Shown here: one piece after another, positions 1-64,000 of the stretch
Position numbering within the stretch: the stretch's first letter is position 1
Layout: each line of letters begins with the position of its first letter
Assembly (NCBI GenBank): GCA_030533445.1
Contig: CM060062.1
Coordinates: forward strand, 2,920,456 to 2,984,455
DNA length: 64,000 bases
Source of the DNA: Cyprinodon diabolis
Taxonomy: Eukaryota > Chordata > Actinopteri > Cyprinodontiformes > Cyprinodontidae
Direction of reading: 5' to 3'
The notes under the pieces: model-generated
What the model was told of the DNA's origin: nothing
The model's input: only the letters and a program-made list of their open reading frames with translations
The model's database searches: none
Program-made: the position numbers and the translations under genes

Positions 1-443
1 TAAAAAGGACTATAAAAACAGGAATAAAAAAGTAACAGAGTTTATTCCAGATCAGGTCGTTACAGGACAGAGAAAATGCTTGGAGTTTGAACAGCTGTGG
101 GCTCAAAAATCACGTCCGCGAGCGTCCGGCAAAGATTGAGCCGCGAACAAGGTCCTCTTCTCCTTCTTATAGCTCATGAGTCTATGGGCCGGATTTATCG
201 AGATCAAATTTTGCGTGCAGTAATTTGCACTTGCAAACTGGAATTTTGCGCGAGGGGCTGAACCATGGTTTGCGGGTGATTTAACAGGAGCGATTGCGTA
301 ACTGGTGGCAGGTGCAAAACTGTTGGAGATACCCTATTTAAATGAGGATTTTGCGCGTTTTATGGTTTGCGGCAAAGTAGTTTGTAGTTTGTGCAACTTA
401 GTGCATTAAGAAATTTTAATCTTACAGTGACACCCCCACCCCC

Positions 444-447
<4 letters not shown>

Positions 448-494
<47 letters not shown>

Positions 495-508
495 TATATA
501 TATATAAA
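448..508. repeat. (TA)n microsatellite
   Basis: About 60 bp of near-perfect TA dinucleotides with a few extra A, preceded by a C-rich stretch. It lies inside the Harbinger-like element. Confidence 0.95.
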
Positions 509-731
509 TAAACTTTGGCAACCTTTATTCCCTAAGGTGGTATGTGGCTGAATTTCTACTTCATTGCAGTAAAAAAACAAACAAAAAAAAAACAGGTGTT
601 TTGTATTGGCCTGTAGAGAAATGCCCATACCAAATGGCTCACAAGAAGTGACTGTGGATGAGATGACTACGCGTACGCATCCCCGCAGCATTGGCATGTT
701 GCTCCACAGGCGCAGGGGTCGGGGTTCTCCG

Positions 732-1088
732 TTAGGGCGTCAGGGCGACATGGCATTTAGAACGTCGGACAGCACTTCTAAAAAACGAGATTGAGAGATC
801 CCAGATGCAAAAAAAGTGCAATGTTGCAAGGAGTTTTGTGATATCTGGTATTGCGGGGGTCCTCCTTGTGGCTGGCTCCAAATCCATTCGGAGTTCCCCC
901 AACAGCTCCAAAATGGCAATGCTGGATAAACGAAATGTTTTGATGATCGTTTCCTCGTTCATTCCAAAAATATTCACACGGAGTGAAAAAATGCGTTCTC
1001 TGCGTCTCCTTGCTTCATTTCGATGTCTCCTTCTTGCGACAATAACCGCTGCCATGTGTGCGCAATTACGAATACAGACCATTTGCAC
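732..1088 (-). pseudogene. Harbinger transposase N-terminal fragment
   Basis: A 118-codon open stretch contains ARRRRERIF, then FRLSSIAILELLGELRMDLE, then RTPAIPDITKLLATLHFF. This is the helical N-terminal region seen before the DDE_4 domain of PIF/Harbinger (HARBI1-like) transposases. The catalytic DDE part is absent, and the frame runs out near the left inverted repeat. It lies inside the element at 186-1336 and is a remnant, not a host gene. Confidence 0.65.
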
Positions 1089-1729
1089 CTTCTTTTGAGT
1101 GCTAAATTAATATATTTACATGTTCTCCTCCCACAAGACGCACTTTTGCGTTTAAACGCCCCATATTGCATATTCATTGCAGAAAAAGTACTAAATGGAT
1201 AAGAGGCGCTATTTAGCACGTTTTAAAGACCAAATCCTTTTAGCACGCTGTTGATAGATCAGTTTGTACATTTTTTAGCGTGTGCAGTGAAATAGCTCAC
1301 GTTTTTATACACGCAAACCTTTGATAGATCCGGCCCTATGTGTTGGATCATGTGGATGTTTAGCTGTCCGTATCAGAAACTGACACGCCATCCATGCCCT
1401 GACCTGTATGCATTCTATTCCCAAGAATTACAGATAGCTTCCCTCTATCAGACCGGCTCCAAGATGTGCCCCATCCTGTGTATTTCTAAAGACACAAAGG
1501 CTGTCCTGATTTGATGGCCTCCATACACACAGTGACATCCACAATGCACATGATGTATAAAGAATAAACCTAACAATCCAAATATGTCCCAAAAAAGCTA
1601 AAAAAAAAAAAAAAAAAACCCACTGGACTTTTTTTCCAAGTTTGAAGATGTTTCGCTTCTAGACTTAGACAACAATTATAGTCATTTTGCATAGAGAGAG
1701 TGAATACAAAAGGAAATTTCTTGTTGTGC

Positions 1730-2700
1730 AGCTTTCAGACAGTAAATAAGCAGCAGCTTAGCAGCGAAATAAACATTTCTATTCCATAAAGTGCAGCAGT
1801 GGTCAAATAAACAGTGTGGGAGAAAAAATATGGTGCAAAAAACGCATTGATATGGAAGTTCAGAGCATTAATACATATGGTGCAGATATGCAGTATTTTT
1901 GGTTTGGTGTTATCAGTGTGAAAATACCAAACCAGATTTATTGAGTTCCAAGGCAGAAAATGGAGGCTTCAATCTTGCAGATGTCTCTTCTGATCAGACA
2001 GCTGAACACAAAAGGCACGGCAATAACAGAGATTTTTCCTGTCAGGTCTAAAAATAAAACAGAGCGGCTAAAAGCTGTTAGATCTACTGTAAATAGATGT
2101 TCTGTCAGGGGCAGATTGATTAATGAGGTGAAATTGAAAGGTGATTGAAATGATCAGCAGGAAACAGAGAAATCTCAGTTCTACCATCAAAATACCAATT
2201 GGAGCAGAAAAAAAAAGTTATTCAATTTCTTTTACTTATTGTGAAGGATCAGTTGTTGGTAAATTCTGTAAAACAGCTTAATGCTTTTACTTTTTGTTTT
2301 TCACTCTTTATGCTTTAAAATAATAATGAATTAAACTATGTTGTGTTGCTACATAAAAAAAAAAAAAACAGAAAATAAATGAAATCAGAAACAATGTTTT
2401 AAAGAGTCGGCGAAGACTCCTTTATAAAAATAAAAACTGTAGAAATTTGGATCAGAATAGAAATAAAAACAGAATTTAGAAAAAAATCCAACTTTAAAAT
2501 CCCTCCATGAGATCAAGATAGCAGTTCAGTTGTTGTTTTTTTAACAGTGTCCTGCCTGGCAATGTGGCAATAAGTATAATTGAATTGATGCTAAAATGAG
2601 CCCAACAGATTTTACTTTCTTGAGGCCGATTCTGTTGGCAGGGGTCGGGATCTTTAACTTGGGTCAGTTGTCTTGTGGTTAGAGTTTCTATATAAAGTGC
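1730..2700 (+). repeat. Dispersed repeat pieces shared with 25.3 kb and 27.6 kb
   Basis: The stretch at about 1735-1860 (AGCAGCTTAGCAGCGAAAT and following) matches 27600-27710. The stretch at about 2528-2630 (TTTAACAGTGTCCTG, GAGCCCAACAGATTTTACTT) matches 25335-25415. Both pairs are in the same orientation with scattered differences, so two old repeat families are involved. No coding content is visible; LINE 3' tails are a guess. Confidence 0.5.
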
Positions 2701-2798
2701 AAATAAAATCAGAAAAATAAGCATTAGTGTTGCAGCAGAAGAGGCCTGTTGTTTTCTATGGTAGAATCTCTGATAACTTGCCTCTTCTCTCCCTGCAG

Positions 2799-55889
<53,091 letters not shown>

Positions 55890-57369
55890 CGGGTCTGGGA
55901 GGGAGGGAAGGGCTGAGGACATTTCCATCCAGTCTCCCTCCAAACTAGCTCTGAAAAAAGGAACGGGGGGGGGGCTCCCCTCAACCCCACCAAGCCCCCC
56001 CCCATTTCATCCCTGAACAGTCAGGGTGGGGCTGGGACTCCCAGCAAACCCACAACAGCTTCAGACTCAGTGTTCATTCTGACCCCCCCACCCTGCCAAG
56101 CGCACTGCTCCACCCGCCCTGAGGACTTCACCCCCGCCCCTCTCTGCTGCCCCCCCATTAATGTCCTGCTCTACAGGTTTCTGTCTCGTTCCATTTCTCT
56201 GCTTTGTGTTTCGTCTTTTCTCATAAAACATACATGAACAGAAATGAGAAAAATCCGAGAAACTGAACTGAAAGCCCCCCCACCCCCCTCTCCTTTTTGT
56301 CTGTTTGGTTCAATGATCTTGACCTACTGTGCCCGCCGCCTCCCCTCCCCCCCTCCGGATCGGTGCAGCATTAACCCTTTAAGATGCTCAGGCCGTGTCC
56401 CTTTAAGACTGCCCTGTTCTCACTGCTCTCCCCCTGATTCCTTGTTTCATGGATTCTGGATCCGGTTCCGTTCTGCGAAAGGAAAGAACATCCGGCTCCT
56501 TTTATCCAAAGGCGCGACGCTCTTAACCTGGATTGTTGTGAAATCTGAGTTTTCAGTCTCACAACAAATCCATCTTGAAAGACTGCCGCTAACATGTCCG
56601 TCTCCTAACCACCGGCGAGTTGGACCAATGACATGCCAGGAATGACAACAGTCAGAAGGGCCTTGGCTGGGGACTAAAATAGCTACGCTGGAGGACTCGT
56701 TTCTGCGATTTTAGCTCAGTTTTAGCTAAAATAGCGACAATTTCTCGTGAAAAAGGAGCAGAGAAGCACTTTGTGCATTTCTAGATGGGAAAGTCTGTGC
56801 TTTTCTTCCGACAGCATTTGGAAAAGGTTTGATATTTCAGCTTGCGTTTCGTTTTGCGGCTACGATTGGCTGAGAGCATTTTATGGAAGGCGGGCACTAG
56901 CTGGCACGTCACCCAATCAGCTGGAAGCATTGTACTAATTGTCCCTCCGTTTCACAGACAGACTGAGCAGCAGCTATGATTGATAGATTGAATTCAATCA
57001 CATCCATCCTGCTGCTGCCAGGTTATGATAATCTCCCAGTACGACCAGTGAGAGCTCCTGTTCTACCATTAGAAAGGCTTCATTTGGAGTCAGTTCATAG
57101 CAAAATGAGTCCCTCCGATTTATGCTTCATTTATATGAAGAAGCATTAATGAAACTTAAAAAGTGTTTCATTTATAAATGCTAGCGTTGGTTTAATAGAG
57201 CCAGTTAGACTCCGCCCCCCAGGCTTTAACCCTCCCCCCCGGTTCCAGTATTCAGGTGAATCTCAAGGTGGTCCTTTGCCTCTCAGCGCCCCTCAAATAT
57301 TTCCCAAATTCTAGTCTCCTGGTGGGAAAGAGCTCAGCAGCCAAACTGCGACATCTGAGCACCCATAAG

Positions 57370-58925
57370 ATCCTCCGACCATCAGACCCTCCAACCATCT
57401 GACCATCAGACCCTCCAACCATCTGACCATCAGACCCTCCAACCATCTGACCATCAGACCCTCCAACCATCAGACCATCAGACCCTCCAACCATCAGACC
57501 ATCAGACCCTCCAACCATCTGACCATCAGACCCTCCAACCATCTGACCATCAGACCCTCCAACCATCAGACCATCAGACCCTCCAACCATCTGACCATCA
57601 GACCCTCCAACCATCAGACCATCAGACCCTCCAACCATCAGACCATCAGACCCTCCAACCATCAGACCATCAGACCCTCCAACCATCTGACCCTCCAACC
57701 ATCTGACCATCAGACCCTCCAACCATCAGACCATCAGACCCTCCAACCATCTGACCATCTGACCATCAGACCCTCCAACCATCTGACCATCAGACCCTCC
57801 AACCATCAGACCATCAGACCCTCCAACCATCTGACCATCAGACCCTCCAACCATCAGACCATCAGACCCTCCAACCATCAGACCATCAGACCCTCCAACC
57901 ATCTGACCATCAGACCCTCCAACCATCAGACCATCAGACCCTCCAACCATCAGACCCTCCAACCATCTGACCATCAGACCCTCCAACCATCAGACCATCA
58001 GACCCTCCAACCATCTGACCCTCCAACCATCTGACCATCAGACCCTCCAACCATCAGACCATCAGACCCTCCAACCATCTGACCATCTGACCATCAGACC
58101 CTCCAACCATCTGACCATCAGACCCTCCAACCATCTGACCATCTGACCATCAGACCCTCCAACCATCTGACCATCTGACCATCAGACCCTCCAACCATCT
58201 GACCATCAGACCCTCCAACCATCAGACCATCAGACCCTCCAACCATCTGACCATCAGACCCTCCAACCATCAGACCATCAGACCCTCCAACCATCAGACC
58301 ATCAGACCCTCCAACCATCATATCCTCCGACCATCAGACCCTCCAACCATTATATCCTCCGACCATCAGACCCTCCAACCATCAGACCCTCCAACCATCA
58401 TATCCTCCGACCATCAGACCATCTGTCCATCAGTCCATTGGACTGAGACCATCAGACCATCAGATCCTCCAACTATCAGACCATCAGACCCTCCAACCAT
58501 CTGACCATCAGACCCTCCAACCATCAGACCATCAGACCCTCCAACCATCTGACCCTCCAACCATCTGACCATCAGACCCTCCAACCATCAGACCATCAGA
58601 CCCTCCAACCATCTGACCATCTGACCATCAGACCCTCCAACCATCTGACCATCAGACCCTCCAACCATCAGACCATCAGACCCTCCAACCATCTGACCAT
58701 CAGACCCTCCAACCATCAGACCATCAGACCCTCCAACCATCATATCCTCCGACCATCAGACCCTCCAACCATTATATCCTCCGACCATCAGACCCTCCAA
58801 CCATCAGACCCTCCAACCATCATATCCTCAGACCATCTGTCCATCAGTCCATTGGACTGAGACCATCAGACCATCAGATCCTCCAACTATCAGACCCTCA
58901 AACCATCTGACCATCAGACTGAGAC
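57370..58925. repeat. 24-bp minisatellite in the probable 3' UTR
   Basis: The unit is built from ACCCTCCAACCATC plus (T/A)GACCATCAG, about 60 copies. A larger block with CATATCCTCCGACC, CATTATATCCTCC and CCATCTGTCCATCAGTCCATT at 58318-58470 recurs at 58738-58890, about 420 bp apart. On the minus strand it is open as GGSDGLMV / GGSDGQMV repeats, which is a by-product of the unit being a multiple of three. Confidence 0.95.
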
Positions 58926-60270
58926 CATCAGACCGACCCCTGCGGTGCAGAGCTCTCCTCCCCATGAAGCATCCCTCAGCATCCCACACTAACCAGCGTC
59001 CTCCATGTTTCCTTGGAGTGGGACTTTGGTGAACAATGCAAACCTTTTAACCCCCCCTCCCCCACCCAGAGCAAGTCAGACAATATGCAACAGACTGCCC
59101 TGTCCGCACTCAGACACAGCCAGTCACACGTCTGTCCTGCCTGTTGATTTCCAGGCTGTTTGCAGATCTCTGGAAACACCCTTAGCTGTAGAGAACTCAT
59201 CATCTTCTTCATCATCATCATGGCTGACCCGCCGGAGCGGGCGGTGACTCTGTATTGGTCCGTCTGTTTTTGAAGCATGCATTTGGTATCATTAATGTCA
59301 CTCTGTGTTGGTAAATCATTTAGGCTACTGTCACTCTGTGTGCTTTGATCTCTCCACGCCTGCTTTCTTCCTCTTTGCTCTCACGCAGAGACACACTTAT
59401 ATTTACATCCCTTCCAGTTGGATCTGTTGCAGCGCCTCTGAGCGACGCCGGCTGACCCTGACAATGTGCAGCGGCGTATATTTGACTGCAGCTCCGGCCT
59501 CCGTTGCTCAGCCATCGATCCACGCGACCATCCAGCCACAGTTTCACATCCGGAAAAAAACACAATGTGAAAAAGAATATATTTGATGAAATTATAAAGT
59601 GTAGAACTGCACCACGACTGTACAGATCGCCCAAATGTGCATCTATGATTTACAGGTACTATGTTCCTGTTACACTTTCTTTTTTTATTTTTATTTATTT
59701 AATTCCTTTTGCTTTTCTGAAAGAGAGGAACAACAACATGGAAGCGCTTGTATATTATGATTCATTTCTCTCCACTGGTGCTCCCACTGATGGAAGACGG
59801 TTGCACACCCCCCTGAGCATAACCTGAGGGCTGTGTTTTCTGTCCACCGAACAACCACCCCCCGAGAAACCTCATGTCTTCAGAGACACCACCTCTGTGA
59901 GTAGAGGACGTCAACCTGAGGGACCTGACCCTGCAGAGGAACGTAGAGCTAGAGTCTGCAGAAGTGCACTGCGTTCTCGCATTGTTTAGGCTGCGCTCTT
60001 AGATCTGTCGCCGGTGTTTACTGCCATGGTAGGCGGGGTCAGAGCTAAGCTAATCCATCGTTAATCCATCACCCACGCTGCTGTAAATATCGGCCATCGA
60101 TCGGCTCTCTTCTGGCACAACGCGGCGCTGTTCCGCAGACAGAAAATACAGCCTTAACTGTGCTAAAACAACTGAAAAAAGACCAAAAAAAGTTAAAAAA
60201 CAAAAGCAAAACAAAAATATCTAAGGACTATTGAATATATTAAAGAGTTACCTGCCTGTTATTTAAGCGA
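58926..60270 (+). other. Unique 3' UTR-like sequence after the minisatellite
   Basis: No protein-like ORF. AT-rich with ATTTATTTA-type stretches (59683-59703) and several oligo-A tracts near 60160-60230. It ends at the candidate poly(A) signals. Confidence 0.4.
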
Positions 60271-60360
60271 ATAAATATCTATATATGAGAAAGAACACAC
60301 CTGTATACTGTAGACTAAATCTGTATTGAAATCTAAGAGAATTTAATGGGAAATAAATCC

Positions 60361-61985
60361 AACACCTTTTGTCTGTATGAAAGAAAAAAAACCCATCAAA
60401 GTATTCTACAATAATAACTTTGACAAACTCTGTTTGGTCTTGTGTTGTTTGTTCAGACTTTTCCTACAAAATGTTCCTACATTCATGCTTTCCGGAACTT
60501 TCTGCCACTTTTAGTGTTTTTTTCTGCAGAGATACAGAGCTGTGAAATATGATCACTTCCGTTCAAACTTCTTCTGATTTCGCCTTCTTGTCACACCTTC
60601 ATGTGTCTCAAATCAAAGATAACCTGAGTAAATATTAAAAAACAGCTCATTCACTGGGGAAAAACAAATAACCACCTTGGGCAATAAAAAATCCCCGCTG
60701 ATTTCCTTATGTTTTGGAGGATTTGTGATCATTTTTCTTTGCAGAATTGTTTCAATTTCTCCACTTATGAGGATTTTTGCTTTATCTTTTTACTTCTGCA
60801 TAACGAAATTGCAAACTTAAAGGGCGACTCATCCCCTTATTGCCTCTTTTTGCTAATAACCTGTATAAATGGTTTGTCTTACATTTGCCCGGCATTAATT
60901 GGAGGAGATCCTGCTTTTGAAATGTGTAGTTTGCTCTAATCCGTGCCCTATAGACGGCAGCTCCAACATGAGTGAATGGAAGTAACGGAATTAGGTTAAT
61001 TCAACGTAACTAATTTATGATAGTTTAACTTGTAGGCGTATAATTACTATAAGCTTAGAATTGAATCTCCACATTTAAAAATGTTCTTAATGAAAGTATT
61101 CCAGTGTGGTTTGTCCAGAAATGACATATAGAAAAAAAAAATTCTTCCTTTTAAGCAGGGCTCCGTTTCACGAAGGTTTAATGATGTTTTCTAAACCTGA
61201 AATCAGGGAGACTCGTGACTTTTCCTTTCCACAGAGTTTCCTCATCCTCTGTATCTGTTGCCATAGTAACATCCTCCTCAGAGCTAACCTGTTCAGCAGC
61301 AGGTTTCCTTCAGTAAACTCAGTCTCCGCTCTCCTTACAGCCAATCACGCTGCTTTATTCCCCGATTTAGTCTGATTTTGTGATTTAAAATAAAATAAAA
61401 TCATTCCCTAGGTCCATAAGGTTTTTAAAACTAATGTTTTAGGTTTGAAAACATTAAGGTTTTAAAACAAACGCTGCATGTCCGTTAGATGAGGATCTTA
61501 TTAAAGAATGATCGGCATTAATTCACAGAGAATTAAATATTTATAGGGAGAGGATTCTAAAACTCAGTGACAGGATAGGAGATTACTGGTTTTTGGTTTG
61601 TTTAATACGAGCGAGATGCGGGTCATTTTATTTTTATTTAGTTATATTCACAGCACATGAAGAACTGCTGAGATTATTTTCAGATTACACATAAATAGAT
61701 TCATTAATTCCACTGGGAAAAGAAATTACTTTAGGGTTAGGATTCACTGGATGATAACAACCTACTGAGCCTACTGGCACAATCTGAAGCCATTTTATGG
61801 GACCGATAGCCGCTAATAACAACCATTTATTGGGATGATAACATCTGGAGCAGCTGCAGACAGACACTTAATATTTACTGTGTAAAAGAGACTGAATCAA
61901 ACTGGATTAGATAATAAACAGGTTCTATATAGTGGAACATTTTTATTCTTCATCCTCACCTGCTGACAGATGATTTCACCTAATT
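60361..61985. other. Sequence downstream of the PMCA gene
   Basis: AT-rich, without recognisable exon, tandem array or element. Confidence 0.5.
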
Positions 61986-61989
61986 TAGG

Positions 61990-62190
61990 GGGACGGGCGG
62001 CTTAGTACATAGAGCCTGGAATCCTGAGGTTCTGAGTTTGAGTCCCACTCCAACAGACTGCCACTCTGGGTCCCCGAGCAAGACCCTTAACCCCATACTG
62101 TTCCCAGGGCGCCACACAATGGCAGCCCACTGCTCCCTAAGGGGATTGGTTAAATGCAGAGAGCGAATTTCTTTAATTTTTATTAAAAAT
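61990..62190 (+). mobile_element. tRNA-derived SINE
   Basis: GGGGGACGGGCGGCTTAGTA begins the copy. GGTTCTGAGTTTGAGTCCC is the B-box region, followed by ACTGCCACTCTGGGTCCC and GAGCAAGACCCTTAACCCC. It has a tail with TTAAATGCAGAGAGCGAAT and oligo-T. Downstream of the PMCA 3' end. Confidence 0.75.
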
Positions 62191-62431
62191 GATATCTGGT
62201 TGATCTGGATCTATACAGAGACCTAAGATGACATGATGTTAATTGGAGCTTTAGTAAAAAACTGAAATGAATTGAAAGGCTGATGGGAAGCAGATATTCC
62301 TCACTGTGGAACTGGTTCCCAGGCTTTGACCAGGCAAGACTTTGGTGCAAGTAATACGAATAGTTGTAAGTGCCAATGTATATTTTAGAACTTTAAAATA
62401 TGAAAGTATTTGTCACTTGTGTAACAACCAT

Positions 62432-62752
62432 TTATATTATAACATTAAAAAAACATAACAACCAAACTATTTTACTACTGATACTTGGCAGGTAAGAAAA
62501 CCCTCCCGATATCTCAGAAAAACATCTAAAAGCACACAATGTGCCAAACACCTGCCTCCTCCACTCATTTATTGACACTATCTGCTCACATATCTGACTG
62601 ATGTCTACACTGTCTAGGATTGTCTGGTGGACATGGCGCACTGCAACATTATTAAGCTGTGCTCGGGTCAGTGTTGATCTGAGCCATGTTTTTAGCCTCC
62701 TGGGAGCTCTAAAAGTCCTCTCTGCCTCAGCAGGAGACACAGGGTTTAGCAA
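62432..62752 (-). pseudogene. hAT-type transposase C-terminal (dimerisation) fragment
   Basis: The minus strand reads AEAERTFRAPRRLKTWLRST, then LTRAQLNNVAVRHVHQ. AEAERSFSALRRxKTxLRST-x2-x-RLN-x-LA-x-x-x-H is the C-terminal hAT dimerisation signature found in ZMYM1-like and P52rIPK-like transposase-derived proteins. One or two unusual residues (FRAP for FSAL) and loss of the upstream domain show a decayed copy. It is the only protein-like trace downstream of the PMCA gene. Confidence 0.65.
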
Positions 62753-63262
62753 AAGGAAGAGAAAAGTGTTTCAACTTGATCAAACAACCCTCTGTTGTCA
62801 TTCCACTGAGTAATTTGACCACTTCACTGGAGTTGTATGTAAACTTGGAGTGAAAAGCATTGAGCATGAAGAATTGTGAGATGAAAGTCACAATTCTGAG
62901 ATTAATTAATATTAATGAGTGCTGCTGTGCTTCATCTCTCCTCCAATCATGTAGCCGCTGTGTATGCGGTGAATAGCGGCCGACAATCATGTTCTATCAT
63001 AAAGTGACAGACCTGGAGCCATGGACATAGAATCCAATGATGTTATATCAGTAGGCGGGACTCAAGAGCAGCCGGATAGCGAGACAAAAGCACTAACTCT
63101 CTGAACACACACAGGGGGGCGTGTCCTGAGGTTACTGTTGATGGCTAAAGTAAATGATCCCAACACAAATGTACAAATTATTGGTGGAGACTGACCCCAC
63201 CCATTCCAAAGTTGGTGGGGACATGTCCACACCAGTCCTTCAGAAATTTACGCCAGTTAAGT

Positions 63263-64000
63263 AGAACCAGTAAAGGGATAACCAGGACCAGTAAAATGAT
63301 AACTGGGACCAGTAAAGTGATAACCGGGACCAGTAAAGGGATAACCGGGACCAGTAAAGGGATAACCAGGACCAGTAAAGGGATAAGCGGGACCAGTAAA
63401 GTGATAACCGGGACCAGTAAAATGATAACCGGGACCAGTAAAGTGATAACCGGGACCAGTAAAATGATAACCGGGACCAGTAAAGGGATAACCAGGACCA
63501 GTAAAGGGATAACCAGGACCAGTAAAGGGATAACCGGGACCAGTAAAATGATAACCGGGACCAGTAAAGTGATAACCGGGACCAGTAAAATGATAACCGG
63601 GACCAGTAAAGGGATAACCAGGACCAGTAAAGGGATAACCGGGACCAGTAAAGGGATAACCGGGACCAGTAAAGTGATAACCGGGACCAGTAAAGGGATA
63701 ACCGGGACCAGTAAAGTGATAACCGGGACCAGTAAAGGGATAACCGGGACCAGTAAAGGGATAACCAGGACCAGTAAAGGGATAAGCGGGACCAGTAAAC
63801 TGATAACCGGGACTAATAAAGGGATAACCAGGACCAGTAAAGGGATAACCGGGACCAGTAAAGGGATAACCGGGACCAGTAAAGGGATAACCGGGACCTG
63901 TAAAGGGATAACCGGGACCAGTAAAGGGATAACCGGGACCAGTAAAGTGATAACCGGGACCAGTAAAGGGATAACCGGGACCAGTAAAGGGATAATCAGG
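63263..64000. repeat. 21-bp minisatellite running off the window
   Basis: About 35 copies of ATAACCGGGACCAGTAAA plus GGG/GTG/ATG. Variants CCAGG for CCGGG, and GGG, GTG or ATG before ATAA, give patterns that repeat at longer distances. The right end lies outside the window. Confidence 0.97.

Larger units (their letters stand above)
186..1336. mobile_element. PIF/Harbinger-like DNA transposon, non-autonomous
   Basis: The ends form an inverted repeat: GGGCCGGATTTATCGAGAT at the left, and the complement of the right end reads GGGCCGGATCTATCAAAG. The direct repeat TAT flanks both ends (183-185 and 1337-1339). Inside, the minus strand carries a Harbinger transposase N-terminal fragment and a (TA)n tract. 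The length of 1.15 kb is too short for a full two-gene Harbinger element. Confidence 0.7.
55890..60360 (+). other. atp2b3: Probable long 3' UTR of the PMCA gene with candidate poly(A) signals
   Basis: No ORF of interest follows the stop. Two AATAAA hexamers, at 60270-60275 and 60352-60357, end a unique AT-rich stretch, and the second is followed by a T/G-rich sequence, as expected downstream of a cleavage site. If used, the 3' UTR is about 4.5 kb and contains the 24-bp minisatellite at 57370-58920. PMCA mRNAs often have long 3' UTRs, but the true end cannot be fixed from sequence alone. Confidence 0.4.

Noticed and set aside
732..1098. Host gene encoded by the ORFs around 0.7-1.1 kb
   Set aside because: The minus-strand frame resembles Harbinger transposase and lies between its inverted repeats; the + strand ORF at 805-1098 is its shadow.
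57252..58321. GGSDGLMV repeat protein on the minus strand
   Set aside because: A by-product of the 24-bp unit; lies antisense in the probable 3' UTR.

Overview
The window is a piece of a vertebrate, almost certainly teleost fish, nuclear genome. It holds most of one large multi-exon gene on the + strand, a plasma-membrane Ca2+-transporting P-type ATPase (PMCA). Paralogue ATP2B3 fits best, because the b-type tail contains PEFLIND and [13 protein letters not shown] and the M10 exon contains [14 protein letters not shown]. Seventeen exons lie between 2799 and 55889. They join without a phase conflict into 892 codons (b form) or 800 codons (a form). The 5' exons (N-terminus, M1-M2, splice site A) lie upstream of the window. 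No other host gene is recognisable; all long ORFs outside the exons are repeats or mobile-element remnants.

Layout. 1-2.8 kb: upstream intron with a Harbinger-like element. 2.8-11.7 kb: exons for M3, M4, the phosphorylation site, the nucleotide-binding domain and the hinge, with a hAT remnant (9.9-10.4 kb) and two copies of a foldback MITE in the introns. 11.7-21.3 kb: a 9.7-kb intron holding a Tc1-like element broken by a solo LTR and by an L2-like LINE fragment, then a LINE whose ORF1 contains a 3.8-kb 12-bp tandem array, then a tRNA-SINE. 21.3-33.8 kb: exons for M5-M10 and the calmodulin-binding region, with introns carrying 31-bp and 43-bp minisatellites, a hAT MITE, a TA-flanked MITE, SINEs and a Rex1-like LINE fragment. 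33.8-55.4 kb: the splice-site-C region with the alternative a exon (37055-37214), a degraded gypsy remnant, a nearly intact Ty3/gypsy (Tf1/sushi-type) element with both LTRs and target-site duplication (42917-48694), and a duplicated block with GGTT/GGTC arrays. 55.4-60.4 kb: last coding exon and probable long 3' UTR with a 1.55-kb 24-bp minisatellite. 60.4-64 kb: downstream sequence with a SINE, a hAT fragment and a 21-bp minisatellite running off the window.

How it works together. The gene encodes a Ca2+ export pump regulated by calmodulin. Its C-terminus is set by splicing at site C. Skipping the a exon gives a long tail ending in the PDZ ligand ETSL. Including the 160-bp exon shifts the frame and ends the protein early in the last exon. 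Two internal donors at exactly 87 and 114 nt would give in-frame insertions. The rest of the window is intronic repeat biology: tandem arrays alone occupy roughly 9-10 kb, and several mobile elements carry exact target-site duplications that let their history be read.
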